A stretch of DNA of 22,129 nt, taken from an uncultured Eubacteriales bacterium. Its GTDB lineage: Bacteria; Bacillota; Clostridia; Oscillospirales; Acutalibacteraceae. How positions within the stretch are numbered: the stretch's first letter is position 1; each line of letters begins with the position of its first letter. A model generated the notes under the pieces. The model was not told the origin of the DNA and searched no databases. It saw only the letters and a list, made by a program, of their open reading frames with translations. Both the position numbers and the translations under genes were made by a program. Positions 16,626-22,129 of this stretch are shown here, one piece after another. The stretch covers positions 1 to 22,129 of the forward strand of contig CAKSIU010000011.1 in assembly GCA_934463265.1 (NCBI GenBank), read 5' to 3'.

Positions 16626-17639
16626 TTAAAACTTTATTCTCCAAAACTTAAAAACTCCGCATAAAAATCCCAAACCATAAGAAATATGTAAAACAAAATG
16701 CACCCAAACCAGCCTAAACTTATCTAATAAATTGCTTAAATACTTATTTTTTAAAGAAAAATATAAATTCAGTCCAAAATAAAGCAACATAACAAATAAA
16801 AAAATGTTGCGCGCAAATTCACTAAAAAATGATAAAATCGAAAATAAAATGATAAAAATAACAAACAATATCGGCACTAAGTGAGATAAACGAGCAGGTT
16901 TTTTATGTTTTTTTATAACCGCAACTTTCCAAAAGCCGTACATAAAAAATTGTTTAAAAAGCGCTGTATATGTGCATCTTGGATAATAAATGCTTTTTAT
17001 TTTTGGCGTAACAAAGATTTTTCCGCCGTTTTCTAATATTCTAAAATTTAAGTCATCATCTTCATTTATCGGTAAATCTTTATCATACATATCTAACTGC
17101 AACAAAAATTCTCTTTTAAATGCGCCCAAATATACCGTATCGGCGTAACCTTCATAATTTTCGTCGTGAAATTTGCCTCCGCCCATTGCAAACGGACTAT
17201 GATATGCTGCCGCTATTACGCTTTGAACCGGCGTTTTTCCTTTGGCTGTCATCGGCCCGCCTACATTATCTGCTCCGGTCTTTTCAAGACACTCCACGCA
17301 CTTTGAAACATAATCGTCGGCATATTCTGAATGTGCATCCATTCGCACAATATACTTTCCTACTGCATTTTTTATACCTATATTTAGCGCATACTGGACC
17401 GTTTCTTTCGGGTTTTTTAAAATTTTTATAAATTTATATTCATTCTTAAAATTTTCTATTATTTCTAACGTTTTGTCTTTTGAATTTCCATCAACTAAAA
17501 TTAATTCCATCTTTTTTCTGTCAAAACTTTGCCTTAACACTGATTTTATACATTTTGAAATATAATTTTCTTCGTTTCTCACCGGTATTATTATCGATAC
17601 TACAACCTTTTCTTTTACATATTTTTCAATCTCCGCCAT
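16626..17639 (-). CDS. Family 2 glycosyltransferase with C-terminal membrane segments (ExoA-like)
   Basis: First gene of the operon. The GT2 domain has VSIIIPVRNEENYISKC, LVDGNSKDKT (about 48-57), the DAHSEY motif (101-106) in the DxD position, and NEDDDLNFRILENGGKI near residue 200. Three or four hydrophobic segments follow after about 245, as in ExoA/succinoglycan-type transferases, suggesting membrane anchoring at the site of lipid-linked glycan assembly. An ATG 33 bases upstream (17672) is in frame, but AGAGAGG sits six bases before the ATG at 17639, which I choose. It is about 55 bases from the predicted transcription start. The sugar transferred is unknown. Confidence 0.9.
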   Translation of the reverse strand: MAEIEKYVKEKVVVSIIIPVRNEENYISKCIKSVLRQSFDRKKMELILVDGNSKDKTLEIIENFKNEYKFIKILKNPKETVQYALNIGIKNAVGKYIVRMDAHSEYADDYVSKCVECLEKTGADNVGGPMTAKGKTPVQSVIAAAYHSPFAMGGGKFHDENYEGYADTVYLGAFKREFLLQLDMYDKDLPINEDDDLNFRILENGGKIFVTPKIKSIYYPRCTYTALFKQFFMYGFWKVAVIKKHKKPARLSHLVPILFVIFIILFSILSFFSEFARNIFLFVMLLYFGLNLYFSLKNKYLSNLLDKFRLVWVHFVLHISYGLGFLCGVFKFWRIKF

Positions 17640-17700
17640 ATCGTGCCTCTCTGTTTTGTATTTCACAATCACAAATCCCTTAACTTTTACTCTTCTTCGT

Positions 17701-17729
17701 ATTATATCAGATATTTGCCTATTTGTAAA
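17701..17729 (-). promoter_or_regulatory. Sigma-A promoter of the polysaccharide operon
   Basis: On the minus strand TTTACA (17724-17729) and TATAAT (17701-17706) are separated by exactly 17 bases, with an extended -10 TG. This is the best promoter in the window. It should drive all eight genes from 17639 to 9010, as no later gap within the operon exceeds about 33 bases. Confidence 0.85.
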
Positions 17730-17788
17730 AAATTTATTCTCTGAATATTTTTTTAATTCTCGCTAATAATTATTATGAGGTGATAATT

Positions 17789-17941
17789 ATGAGTAATACT
17801 TTTAAAGAAAATATCGATTCTAACCGCTATTTTCAAACTCTTCCAACTTACGTTCAGGAGACCATTAAACAAAGCGGTATCGACATTAACTCCGAAGAAG
17901 AACTTCGTAAATGTGCTGAAAAATTAATGAAAAACGATTAG
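17789..17941 (+). CDS. 50-residue protein of unknown function
   Basis: A short gene with clear signals: ATG preceded by GAGGTGAT (17777-17784), and a rho-independent terminator directly after the TAG. The product is hydrophilic and probably helical, with a central YVQETIKQSG and a charged C-terminal helix SEEELRKCAEKLM. It has no signal peptide or membrane segment and a single Cys. I do not recognise the family. It is divergent from the polysaccharide operon (start-to-start about 150 bases) and convergent with hpf. The strong RBS and dedicated terminator argue that it is a real gene. Confidence 0.7.
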   Translation: MSNTFKENIDSNRYFQTLPTYVQETIKQSGIDINSEEELRKCAEKLMKND

Positions 17942-17943
17942 TT

Positions 17944-17980
17944 AAAAGGCGGCGCGCGGTATAGTGCGCCGCCTTTTTTT
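17944..17980. terminator. Bidirectional rho-independent terminator
   Basis: GGCGGCGC (17948-17955) pairs with GCGCCGCC (17966-17973), extended by AAAA with TTTT. Seven T follow on the plus strand, serving the 50-codon gene. On the minus strand the stem is followed by TTTT, so it may also stop hpf transcripts. Confidence 0.9.
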
Positions 17981-17990
17981 ATTTAGTAAA

Positions 17991-18030
17991 GCCCGAGGGA
18001 GGCGCACTATATCGTGCGCCTCCCTCGGGC
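17991..18030. repeat. Perfect 17-bp GC-rich palindrome downstream of hpf
   Basis: GCCCGAGGGAGGCGCAC (17991-18007) and GTGCGCCTCCCTCGGGC (18014-18030) are exact inverted copies with a 6-base loop, unusual in this AT-rich DNA. It starts seven bases beyond the hpf stop, so as minus-strand RNA it would be a very stable 3' hairpin, but only a poor U-tract (TTTACT) follows. GGCGCACTATA (18001-18011) is also the exact complement of TATAGTGCGCC (17960-17970) in the neighbouring terminator. Confidence 0.85.
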
Positions 18031-18037
18031 AACCGAT

Positions 18038-18589
18038 TTATTTATTTTTCTCTGCATCCGGAGTTAGTAAACCATAATCACCATTTTCGCGACGATAAAC
18101 AACATTAACTTCTCCGTTAGTCTGATTTCTAAACATATAAAATTGATGCCCAATCATATCCATCTGTAAAATTGCTTCTTCCACGTCAAGCGGTTTGACT
18201 GGGAAATTTTTAATTCTGACGATTTTATATTTTTCTTCTTCAACTTCCGAGTTATCAGCAACATCTTGTGCCGGTAAATAATCCTCCAAAGCGTCTTTTC
18301 TAAGCCTTTTAGCAAGTTTAGTCTTGTGCTTTCTAAATTGTCGCGATAAGGCCTCCATAACTTTGTCAAGAGCTTCATTCATTTCTGAAGTAGTTGCTTC
18401 TGCGCGATAAACCATTCCTTCGTGATGAATTGTCACCTCGACGGTCTGACGATTTTTTTCTACAGTAACCGTAACATTGGCTTCCGCATTACCATCAAAC
18501 AGCTTATCAAATTTAGATAATTTTTTTTCGGCTAATTCTTTAAAATTATCTTTCAAATTTACCTTTCTTCCTGTAATTACGGTTTTCAT
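18038..18589 (-). CDS. hpf: Long-form ribosome hibernation promoting factor (HPF)
   Basis: HPF binds the 30S decoding region, blocks tRNA and mRNA binding, and in the long form dimerises 70S ribosomes into 100S particles in resting cells. The 183-residue protein has the YfiA-like N-terminal domain (about 1-100, starting MKTVITGRKVNLKDNFKELA), a charged linker, and the C-terminal dimerisation domain (about 122-178; EEEKYKIVRIKNFPVKPLD, then ILQMDMIGHQFYMFRN). The ATG follows an excellent GAGGAGG site. It has its own promoter (18661-18689). Downstream are two GC-rich hairpins. Assignment is secure. Confidence 0.96.
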   Translation of the reverse strand: MKTVITGRKVNLKDNFKELAEKKLSKFDKLFDGNAEANVTVTVEKNRQTVEVTIHHEGMVYRAEATTSEMNEALDKVMEALSRQFRKHKTKLAKRLRKDALEDYLPAQDVADNSEVEEEKYKIVRIKNFPVKPLDVEEAILQMDMIGHQFYMFRNQTNGEVNVVYRRENGDYGLLTPDAEKNK

Positions 18590-18660
18590 TTTACATCCTC
18601 CTCAAAAATAAATTATAAATTGAGCTGTATTAAAATATAAAATTAATCTACCTCGTAAAT

Positions 18661-18689
18661 ATAATATCATACTTTACAAAGAAATCCAA
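18661..18689 (-). promoter_or_regulatory. Promoter of hpf
   Basis: On the minus strand TTGGAT (18684-18689) and TATTAT (18661-18666) are 17 bases apart, with TG one base before the -10. It lies about 70 bases before the hpf ATG and downstream of the amidohydrolase stop, so hpf can be transcribed on its own. Confidence 0.7.
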
Positions 18690-18704
18690 TATTTAAAATT
18701 AAAA

Positions 18705-19871
18705 TTATATAGAATTATTTTTTATTTCGCCATTACAAATAACTAGCAAAGGTTTTTTCATAATATCAAACGGTGAATCCTTAAAAACAACCAAATCCGC
18801 ATCTTTTCCTGCATTTATAGAACCAACTCTGTCAAAAATTCCGCAAATTTTAGCCGGATTTATAGTAATTGCTTTTAACGCTTCATATTGTCCCAGCCCG
18901 TCGCGTACTGCCAAAGCTGCACACAACTGCAAATACTGAACAGGCGTTTCGGGATGGTCTGTTGTAATTGCCAACAAAATACCATTACTGGCCAAAATTC
19001 CTGGCATTTTCGTAGACAAATTAACAAGCTCGGGCTTAGAGCGGTCGCTTAATATTGGTCCAGACAAAACGCTCACCTGCTCAGATTTCAATCTTGTGGC
19101 AATAAGATGCCCTTCTGTCGCGTGAACTATTACATAATTTATGTCAAATTCTTTTGCAATTCTCATTGCAGTAAAAATATCGTCTCCCCTGTGTGCGTGA
19201 ATGTGTGCCGAAATTTTCTTTTTTAACAAAGGTATCAACGCTTCACATTTAACATCGTATTCTGGTAAATCATATTCTGCCGGATTTTTTTCAGCTTTAT
19301 CTTTTTCGCACATATACCGTTTTGCTTTGCTTAATTGTTCCCGAATTATCGCAGCTGTCGCCATTCTGGTCATCGGCGCCTGGCTTTTGTCGTTGTAAAT
19401 CATTTTCGGGTTTTCTCCAAAAGCAAATTTTATCGCTACTGGATTTTTTAGCACCATGTCGTCAACGCAATTTCCTGAAGTCTTCATCGCAAAAATTTGT
19501 CCACCTATAGGATTTGCGCTTCCAGGGCTTGTCACTACTGTTGTAATTCCTGCCAAAAGCGCCTCCTCGAAACTTTTGTCCATCGGGTTCACTGCATCAA
19601 TTGCCTGCATATGCGGCGTGGAAGGGTCCGTATATTCATTGCCATCTTCTCCCTCAAATCCAAGCCCGTTTTCAAAAAGCCCCATATGCGTATGTGCGTC
19701 GATAAAACCTGGATATACGCTTTTCCCTCGCAAATCAATTGTGTCTTCATCCTGCAAATCAAGGTCTTGCATTTTTCCGACTTTATTTATTTTCTTTCCT
19801 TTTACAAAAATAAATCCGTTTTCTATGATTTCTGCGTCCATTGTGTATATTTTCGCATTAATTAATAGCAT
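18705..19871 (-). CDS. Metal-dependent amidohydrolase (imidazolonepropionase-related)
   Basis: A 388-residue TIM-barrel amidohydrolase. Metal-site features are DAHTHMG (H60, H62) after the beta-sandwich start (INAKIYTMDAEIIENGFIFVKGKKI), AHIHAHRGDD (H223-H227), VHATEGH (250-256) and TTDHPETP with D305. The C-terminus (GSINAGKDADLVVF) is the usual family ending. Related COG1228 enzymes cleave cyclic amides or peptides; the substrate here is unknown. The reading frame extends to 19931, but that part reads through the terminator after yabR. The ATG at 19871, with AGAGG eight bases before it, is the right start. It sits between the yabP-yabR group and hpf, with only about 30 bases between the terminator and its ATG, so read-through transcription is likely. 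Confidence 0.9.
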   Translation of the reverse strand: MLLINAKIYTMDAEIIENGFIFVKGKKINKVGKMQDLDLQDEDTIDLRGKSVYPGFIDAHTHMGLFENGLGFEGEDGNEYTDPSTPHMQAIDAVNPMDKSFEEALLAGITTVVTSPGSANPIGGQIFAMKTSGNCVDDMVLKNPVAIKFAFGENPKMIYNDKSQAPMTRMATAAIIREQLSKAKRYMCEKDKAEKNPAEYDLPEYDVKCEALIPLLKKKISAHIHAHRGDDIFTAMRIAKEFDINYVIVHATEGHLIATRLKSEQVSVLSGPILSDRSKPELVNLSTKMPGILASNGILLAITTDHPETPVQYLQLCAALAVRDGLGQYEALKAITINPAKICGIFDRVGSINAGKDADLVVFKDSPFDIMKKPLLVICNGEIKNNSI

Positions 19872-19901
19872 AAATAACCTCTTTTCAACTGCAATTAAAT
19901 C

Positions 19902-19928
19902 AAAAAGAGCCGATTTTATCGGCCCTTT
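19902..19928 (-). terminator. Terminator after yabR
   Basis: On the minus strand AAAGGGCCGAT pairs with ATCGGCTCTTT (19904-19914 with 19918-19928; one wobble, 3-base loop) and is followed by TTTTTGATTT. It lies about 20 bases beyond the yabR stop and ends the divIC-yabR transcript at least partly. Confidence 0.85.
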
Positions 19929-19949
19929 CATAACTTTTGTATAAATTAT

Positions 19950-20414
19950 TTAGCGCTGAGAACCTTTTCTTGAAAAACTGCCTCGTTTAGATTCCGTAGC
20001 TCGTTTTAAGTCTGAAATTTTCTCCTCGCTTCTATGCTTAAAAGACGAAAGCATTTCCTCGAAGCTGGAAACCGGATTTTTTTTAGGGCTTTGCCACTCA
20101 AAATTTCCTGGTCTGGCAGGTTTATTCAGTTTGCCAACGTTGTGATTCTGACTTTGATTTGCCCGCTTTGCTGGTTTTGGCGGCATTAATTTTTTTATCG
20201 AAAGCGCAATTTCGTTTTTCTCCGAAATATTAATAACTTTCGCCTTTACAACTTGACCTATTTTTAAATAATCTTTAATGTCCCTCACAAAATCAGTTGA
20301 CACCTCAGAAATATGAACCATCCCCGTTTTGCCGTTTGGCAAATCCACAAAAGCTCCAAAATTTGTTATTCCTGACACTTTGCCCTCTACCATCGTTCCA
20401 ACCTCTAGTTGCAT
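19950..20414 (-). CDS. yabR: S1 RNA-binding domain protein (YabR-like)
   Basis: A single S1/OB-fold domain fills residues 1-75 (LEVGTMVEGKVSGITNFGAFVDL, then GKTGMVHISEVS and DYLKIGQVVKAKVI). A low-complexity, basic, Ser/Lys/Arg-rich tail follows that is probably disordered. Total length is 154, like other YabR-type general stress protein 13 family members. It is likely to bind RNA or ribosomes; the exact role is not established. Position after divIC is the conserved Firmicute order. Start: ATG at 20414, GGGGGAAG about 11 bases upstream. It is followed by a clear terminator. Confidence 0.9.
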   Translation of the reverse strand: MQLEVGTMVEGKVSGITNFGAFVDLPNGKTGMVHISEVSTDFVRDIKDYLKIGQVVKAKVINISEKNEIALSIKKLMPPKPAKRANQSQNHNVGKLNKPARPGNFEWQSPKKNPVSSFEEMLSSFKHRSEEKISDLKRATESKRGSFSRKGSQR

Positions 20415-20437
20415 AAAAAAACAACTTCCCCCTTAAA

Positions 20438-20755
20438 TTAGTTCCCGGATATATTTACAAAAATTCTCTCATTGTGTTTAGAAAGATTTAATTCTCGTGC
20501 TGTTTTCACAAAATATTCCTCATTTTCCTCATCAGTTGCCTGAGAAACTTTTTTTAATTCCTCATTTTTAGCCTTTTGAAGTTCTAATTCAGAATTAAGA
20601 GAACTTAAATGCTCTTTTTTCTCGTTAATTTTAGAATATTGATTTGCCAAAACAAAAACTGCATAAAAAATAAAAAACAAAGTCATAGACTTCAACAGCC
20701 ATTTAAATAAATTTTTTTTTAAATTTCTCTTACCTTTTATAACTTTTATTTCCAT
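20438..20755 (-). CDS. divIC: DivIC/FtsB-like septum formation initiator
   Basis: A 105-residue bitopic membrane protein: basic N-terminus (KVIKGKRNLKKNLFK), one transmembrane helix at about 20-38, then a coiled-coil stretch with heptad-like Glu/Leu/Lys (about 40-70), as in DivIC/FtsB. It would join the FtsL-DivIC-FtsQ complex of the divisome. The C-terminal ARELNLSKHNERIFV matches the family end, where a Gly/Pro-type turn is usual. Neighbours yabQ and yabR give the known B. subtilis-type order. It has its own promoter (20798-20827), separate from the sporulation genes upstream. AAAGGAAAT is the nearest SD, rather distant from the ATG. Confidence 0.9.
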   Translation of the reverse strand: MEIKVIKGKRNLKKNLFKWLLKSMTLFFIFYAVFVLANQYSKINEKKEHLSSLNSELELQKAKNEELKKVSQATDEENEEYFVKTARELNLSKHNERIFVNISGN

Positions 20756-20797
20756 TTTTGCCGAAAATATTTCCTTTCGAAAAATTCACATGGGATT

Positions 20798-20827
20798 ATT
20801 ATATCATAAATATTATTTAAATTTCAA
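20798..20827 (-). promoter_or_regulatory. Sigma-A-like promoter of divIC-yabR
   Basis: On the minus strand TTGAAA (20822-20827) and TATAAT (20798-20803) are 18 bases apart with an extended TG. The -35 overlaps the last codons of yabQ. This separates vegetative divIC expression from the yabP-yabQ pair. Confidence 0.75.
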
Positions 20828-21333
20828 CAAATATTTTTATCTAGACCAACTTTTGTTTTAGATTTTATTTTTCTGCGTATTTTATGTAAAAATTTTCTTT
20901 TCGGGTTGGAACTTTTTATAAATCTGGGCTTTATATTTTTAATTTTGCTCGTTAGTTTTCTCATTTTATCTTTTGGAATTTTCGATATAAAATATTTTTT
21001 CAATTTAGAAAACCATCTACCTAAAAATTTCACTACGGTAAAAATAATCTTATAAACGAATTTTCCTAAAGTAAGCCGATATATTGTCCATCCGAGCAAT
21101 TCTCCCAAAATAATATAAACCCGGATTTCTCCACCGTTCGCCACAAGAATGTAGGTGAATGTGATAAACGCGCTTAAAATAAAATATATTATATCTTCAA
21201 AAAAAATTCGCTTTAAATTAACTTTTAGCACTGCATTCAATATCCTAAATCCATCAAAAATTAAACTTAGAGCGGCTCCCAAAATCATTGAAAATAAAAA
21301 GACAATTATTTGTGATGTTACCATTGCATCCAC
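20824..21333 (-). CDS. yabQ: Spore cortex membrane protein YabQ
   Basis: YabQ is a membrane protein needed for cortex formation during sporulation in B. subtilis. The 169-residue product has about four hydrophobic segments (5-27, 44-65, 72-90, 93-105), including ILGAALSLIFDGFRIL and ILGELLGWTIYRLTLGK. A strongly basic Lys/Arg-rich tail is larger than in some homologues. The ATG at 21333 is followed by a second ATG at 21324; purine-rich AGAGGG and GGGTGG sites make either possible. It lies 11 bases after yabP and is probably in one transcript with it. Family assignment comes from sequence pattern plus the yabP neighbour. Confidence 0.88.
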   Translation of the reverse strand: MDAMVTSQIIVFLFSMILGAALSLIFDGFRILNAVLKVNLKRIFFEDIIYFILSAFITFTYILVANGGEIRVYIILGELLGWTIYRLTLGKFVYKIIFTVVKFLGRWFSKLKKYFISKIPKDKMRKLTSKIKNIKPRFIKSSNPKRKFLHKIRRKIKSKTKVGLDKNIC

Positions 21334-21344
21334 CCTTTGCCCTC

Positions 21345-21632
21345 TTATCTAAAAAGCTTCGAGAAAAAACCTTTCTCCGCCGGCCTATCCTCTGCATATT
21401 CCAATGAGTATACTTCTCCATCAAGCTCTAAATCGCCACTGTCTAAATTTATTTTATTTATGTGCAAGTTGCTTCCCTTTATCGTAAGTTCGCCCAAATC
21501 CGTATACGCCACTACTGCGTTGTCATCGAAGCTATCCACATCCAAAACTCCGGTTATATTCAATGACTTTCTCTCTTTTAATATTAAATTATGCGAAAGT
21601 TTTTCGTTTTTTTTCTCTTCTGGCACATCCAT
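21345..21632 (-). CDS. yabP: Sporulation protein YabP
   Basis: YabP is a small cytoplasmic sporulation protein of the YabP/YqfC family, important for spore cortex formation in B. subtilis. The 95-residue product has the family pattern: RKSLNITGVLDVDSFDDN, a short beta stretch, GELTIKGSNLHINKINLDSG, and GEVYSLEY. The frame opens at ATG 21632, but the GGGGGA before it is nearly adjacent. The GTG at 21626 would have a better spacing, so the true start may be two codons in. A candidate sigma-E-type promoter lies just upstream, in line with mother-cell expression. It is followed closely by yabQ. Confidence 0.92.
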   Translation of the reverse strand: MDVPEEKKNEKLSHNLILKERKSLNITGVLDVDSFDDNAVVAYTDLGELTIKGSNLHINKINLDSGDLELDGEVYSLEYAEDRPAEKGFFSKLFR

Positions 21633-21658
21633 TCCCCCAATAATTATATTTACAAAAA

Positions 21659-21688
21659 TAATTATGAGGTTGCCTTTGGTTATATGCC
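21659..21688 (-). promoter_or_regulatory. Possible sigma-E-type promoter of yabP-yabQ
   Basis: On the minus strand GGCATATA (21681-21688) and CATAATTA (21659-21666) are 14 bases apart. This resembles the sporulation sigma-E pattern (a GCATATT-like -35 and a CATA-type -10). The predicted start is about 25 bases before yabP. The match is partial. Confidence 0.45.
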
Positions 21689-21736
21689 TTTAAATATAGT
21701 GCTGATAATCTGATTTCATGAAAGGAGATTTACATA

Positions 21737-21826
21737 ATGGAAATCTTTTGGATATACATTGACTATATTGTAAAAGATGAACTAAAACTACCATTTGAAA
21801 AAGAAAATTACGACAAGCTGGAATAG
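21737..21826 (+). CDS. 29-residue ORF with good RBS, unknown
   Basis: A short frame beginning with ATG after AAAGGAGAT (21721-21728) and ending in TAG. The product (MEIFWIYIDYIVKDELKLPF, then an acidic/basic tail) has an amphipathic aromatic N-terminus. It may be a real micropeptide or the truncated front of a lost gene, since the stop comes early and no other signal follows. I do not recognise it. Confidence 0.35.
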   Translation: MEIFWIYIDYIVKDELKLPFEKENYDKLE

Positions 21827-21857
21827 CTATAAAGTGATTGCTAAAAAAGCGCAAAAC

Positions 21858-21889
21858 AAAAAAGCAGGGACAGCTCATTGCACCCTGCT
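21858..21889 (-). terminator. Minus-strand rho-independent terminator without an upstream gene in view
   Basis: On the minus strand AGCAGGG and CCCTGCT (21863-21869 with 21883-21889, 13-base loop) are followed by TTTTTGTTTT. No minus-strand protein gene lies upstream within the window. It may end a short RNA starting near 21966. Confidence 0.7.
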
Positions 21890-21966
21890 ACAATGATGTT
21901 ATCTATGCAAATTCAATTAAACCAACAGAGATTTTCTTTTAGACAAATAAAGATTTGCTAACCGCA
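21862..21966 (-). ncRNA. Hypothetical ~100-nt small RNA
   Basis: On the minus strand TTGAAA (21995-22000) and TAATAT (21973-21978) are 16 bases apart, predicting a start near 21966. The terminator at 21858-21889 would end a transcript of about 100 nt. It has no long ORF. This is inferred from the paired signals alone; no known RNA family is recognised. Confidence 0.25.
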
Positions 21967-22038
21967 AACATCATATTAATTTTTTAAATTTGCTTTTCAA
22001 TCCCCCGGTATTGCGTTTTTCGATAATTGAAAAATTTC

Positions 22039-22066
22039 TTGACTACACAAAATTTGGAGCTATACT
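22039..22066 (+). promoter_or_regulatory. Strong sigma-A promoter reading out of the window
   Basis: TTGACT (22039-22044) and TATACT (22061-22066) are 16 bases apart. They lie about 55 bases upstream of an AAAGGAGG box at the right edge, so a rightward gene begins just past 22129. Confidence 0.8.
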
Positions 22067-22117
22067 AAAAAAGTAGACACAAAAATAAACAACATGCTAC
22101 AATAAATCATACACAAA

Positions 22118-22125
22118 AAAGGAGG
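22118..22125 (+). promoter_or_regulatory. Ribosome-binding site of the next, off-window gene
   Basis: AAAGGAGG lies four bases before the window end. A start codon is expected a few bases beyond 22129, so no coding sequence of this gene is visible. Confidence 0.75.
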
Positions 22126-22129
22126 CCTT

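Larger units (their letters stand above)
21827..22129. other. Stretch without a complete gene at the right end
   Basis: It contains a minus-strand terminator (21858-21889), a possible minus-strand promoter (21973-22000), a strong plus-strand promoter (22039-22066) and a ribosome-binding site (22118-22125). The remaining bases show nothing I can name. Confidence 0.6.

Noticed and set aside
19872..19931. Longer amidohydrolase start at 19931
   Set aside because: The extra codons translate through the rho-independent terminator after yabR. The ATG at 19871 has a proper AGAGG site and fits the family N-terminus.
19456..19944. 162-codon plus-strand frame opposite the amidohydrolase
   Set aside because: It is antisense to the conserved metal-binding region; its composition is Ser/Pro/Ile-rich without domain pattern.
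1..22129. CRISPR arrays, tRNA and rRNA genes
   Set aside because: No regularly spaced direct repeats and no tRNA-like cloverleaf with conserved arms were seen. The 5024-5180 element is too long and lacks the T-loop motif.

Overview
The window looks like a low-GC, AT-rich chromosome segment from a spore-forming Clostridia-type Firmicute. The genes yabP, yabQ, divIC and an S1-domain gene (yabR) occur in the order known from endospore formers. Ribosome-binding sites are GGAGG-like, promoters are sigma-A-like and often have an extended -10 (TGnTATAAT), and a long-form hibernation factor is present. This assignment comes from gene content only. Almost everything is on the minus strand.

Layout by position. 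(1) 41-1390: a secreted BspA-like leucine-rich-repeat protein, followed by about 780 bases with only weak open frames that look like remnants. (2) 2173-7847: radC-uvrB-uvrA, a DNA-repair operon read leftward. A 157-base multi-armed inverted-repeat element (5024-5180) sits between uvrB and uvrA. (3) 8000-8983 (+): an RluA-family pseudouridine synthase. The terminator of the convergent operon overlaps its 3' end. (4) 9010-17639: an eight-gene surface-polysaccharide operon read leftward from one clear promoter (17701-17729). Its order is GT2, LicD-family transferase, tarI, tarJ, GT2, Wzy-like polymerase, GT2, Wzx-like flippase. tarI and tarJ make CDP-ribitol; the LicD protein is the natural candidate to transfer ribitol phosphate onto a glycan that is flipped by Wzx and polymerised by Wzy. 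(5) 17789-18030: a 50-residue unknown gene on the + strand and two GC-rich hairpins whose arms can cross-pair. (6) 18038-19871: hpf (ribosome hibernation) and a metal-dependent amidohydrolase. (7) 19950-21632: yabP-yabQ-divIC-yabR, with a possible sigma-E-type promoter before yabP and a sigma-A-type promoter before divIC. (8) 21660-22129: a 29-codon ORF, a minus-strand terminator that may end a small RNA, and a strong promoter plus ribosome-binding site for a gene starting just outside the window.

I see no tRNA, rRNA, CRISPR array or complete insertion sequence. The most notable items are the TarI/TarJ/LicD ribitol-phosphate module, the cloverleaf-like repeat between uvrB and uvrA, and the paired GC-rich palindromes beside hpf. 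Several start codons were moved to sites with better Shine-Dalgarno support (uvrA, tarJ, three glycosyltransferases, the amidohydrolase).
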